A stretch of DNA of 39,415 nucleotides. Origin: Peptococcaceae bacterium. GTDB taxonomy: Bacteria > Bacillota > Desulfitobacteriia > Desulfitobacteriales > Syntrophobotulaceae. The notes below the pieces were generated by a model. It was given only the letters and a program-made list of their open reading frames with translations, ran no database searches and was not told where the DNA came from. The DNA lies in NCBI GenBank assembly GCA_012839895.1, contig DUML01000046.1:1-39415 (forward strand), given 5' to 3'. Shown one piece after another: positions 39,183-39,415 of the stretch; the first letter of the stretch is position 1, and every line of letters begins with the position of its first letter. Position numbers and translations under genes: made by a program.

Positions 39183-39220
39183 AGGAAGAAAGAAACATTT
39201 TGTTTAAAGGAACATTTTGT
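39179..39220 (+). repeat. Imperfect duplication at the garR-like stop codon
   Basis: TTAAAGGAA-GAAAGAA-ACATTTTGT (39179-39203) is followed by TTAAAGGAACATTTTGT (39204-39220); the first copy contains the TAA stop (39180-39182) and an extra 8 bp. Confidence 0.7.
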
Positions 39221-39288
39221 ATCATATTCATTATATTCAGTATTTTTTAAATTTAGGGAAGATTAATTGACTAAATACTATGAATTTT

Positions 39289-39415
39289 GATAGTGTCAAG
39301 AAGTTTGTGTAAACTACTTCTTGTATGTATAAGTTAGTTTTCAAACAATTCATTTAGTTCGGCCTGAACTAATGCAAAACCTTTATGTACTCTGGAACCA
39401 TATTTTTTATTATAA
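39289..39415 (-). mobile_element. Right part of an IS256-family insertion sequence (continues beyond window)
   Basis: The terminal sequence GATAGTGTCAAGAAGTTTGT at 39289, continuing GTAAACT, has the form of IS256-family ends. The transposase C-terminus lies just inside on the minus strand. TGAATTTT (39281-39288) is the expected place of the 8-bp target duplication; the other end is outside the window. Confidence 0.75.
39334..39414 (-). CDS. IS256-family transposase, C-terminal fragment (cut by window)
   Basis: The minus-strand frame enters from the right edge and reads YNKKYGSRVHKGFALVQAEL followed by NELFEN and a TAA stop at 39334-39336. The short distance from stop to element end (about 45 bp) is typical of IS256-type elements. 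Only 26 residues are visible, so catalytic residues cannot be checked. Confidence 0.65.
   Translation of the reverse strand, partial: YNKKYGSRVHKGFALVQAELNELFEN

Overview
The window looks like chromosomal DNA of an endospore-forming, probably anaerobic Firmicute of the class Clostridia (Peptococcaceae-like). The evidence is SpoIIR, a SleB-type cortex hydrolase, a GerMN lipoprotein, a YtvI-like permease, CWB2 cell-wall anchors, a two-subunit iron-sulfur fumarase, a split transketolase, strong AGGAGG ribosome sites and many GTG/TTG starts. No rRNA, prophage or CRISPR array is visible. The genus is an inference.

Layout. 1-10.4 kb is an envelope region: UDP-glucose dehydrogenase (5' end cut by the window), UDP-glucuronate epimerase, two paralogous CWB2 surface proteins, a Wzz-type co-polymerase, a CpsD-type tyrosine kinase and a membrane-anchored protein. 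10.4-11.3 kb holds a small unknown gene and two gene remnants (a leucine-rich-repeat surface protein and a HepT toxin). 11.3-16.2 kb has a large UPF0182 membrane protein, an intact MntA/HepT toxin-antitoxin pair and a YtvI-like permease. 16.4-25.4 kb is rich in envelope and sporulation functions: an S41 protease homologue with altered catalytic residues, a SleB-like hydrolase, three little-known genes including a YlbF-family protein, an SGNH-like lipase-fold protein, a ZIP transporter, SpoIIR and GerMN. 25.6-32.9 kb contains MarR, fumarase alpha and beta, an amidase, a tandem-HD protein, an O-methyltransferase, a TIGR01906 membrane protein, RNase PH and the dITP pyrophosphatase. 33.0-33.4 kb is a Pro-Arg-His tRNA operon. 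34.2-39.2 kb is an IclR-regulated-looking carbohydrate module: IclR, an unknown protein, split transketolase and a GarR-type reductase. The right edge is the end of an IS256-family insertion sequence.

How genes fit together. The uronic-acid nucleotide sugar genes, Wzz/CpsD and the CWB2 proteins suggest coordinated production of a surface polymer and the proteins that bind it. Four 11-bp-spaced TTTACA-like repeats before wzz resemble a Pho box. IclR faces a leader carrying a textbook promoter, two related palindromic operators and a hairpin, followed by an unknown gene and then the transketolase genes.

The most unusual property is a recurring pattern of short, imperfect tandem duplications (units of about 10-29 bp) in intergenic DNA. 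Many begin at or contain the stop codon of the upstream gene, and a few lie inside coding sequence. A palindromic TGTCATCCTGAG-type element near 38 kb shows the same behaviour at its right end and supplies a host gene's stop codon. Function calls rest on reading protein sequences without database searches.
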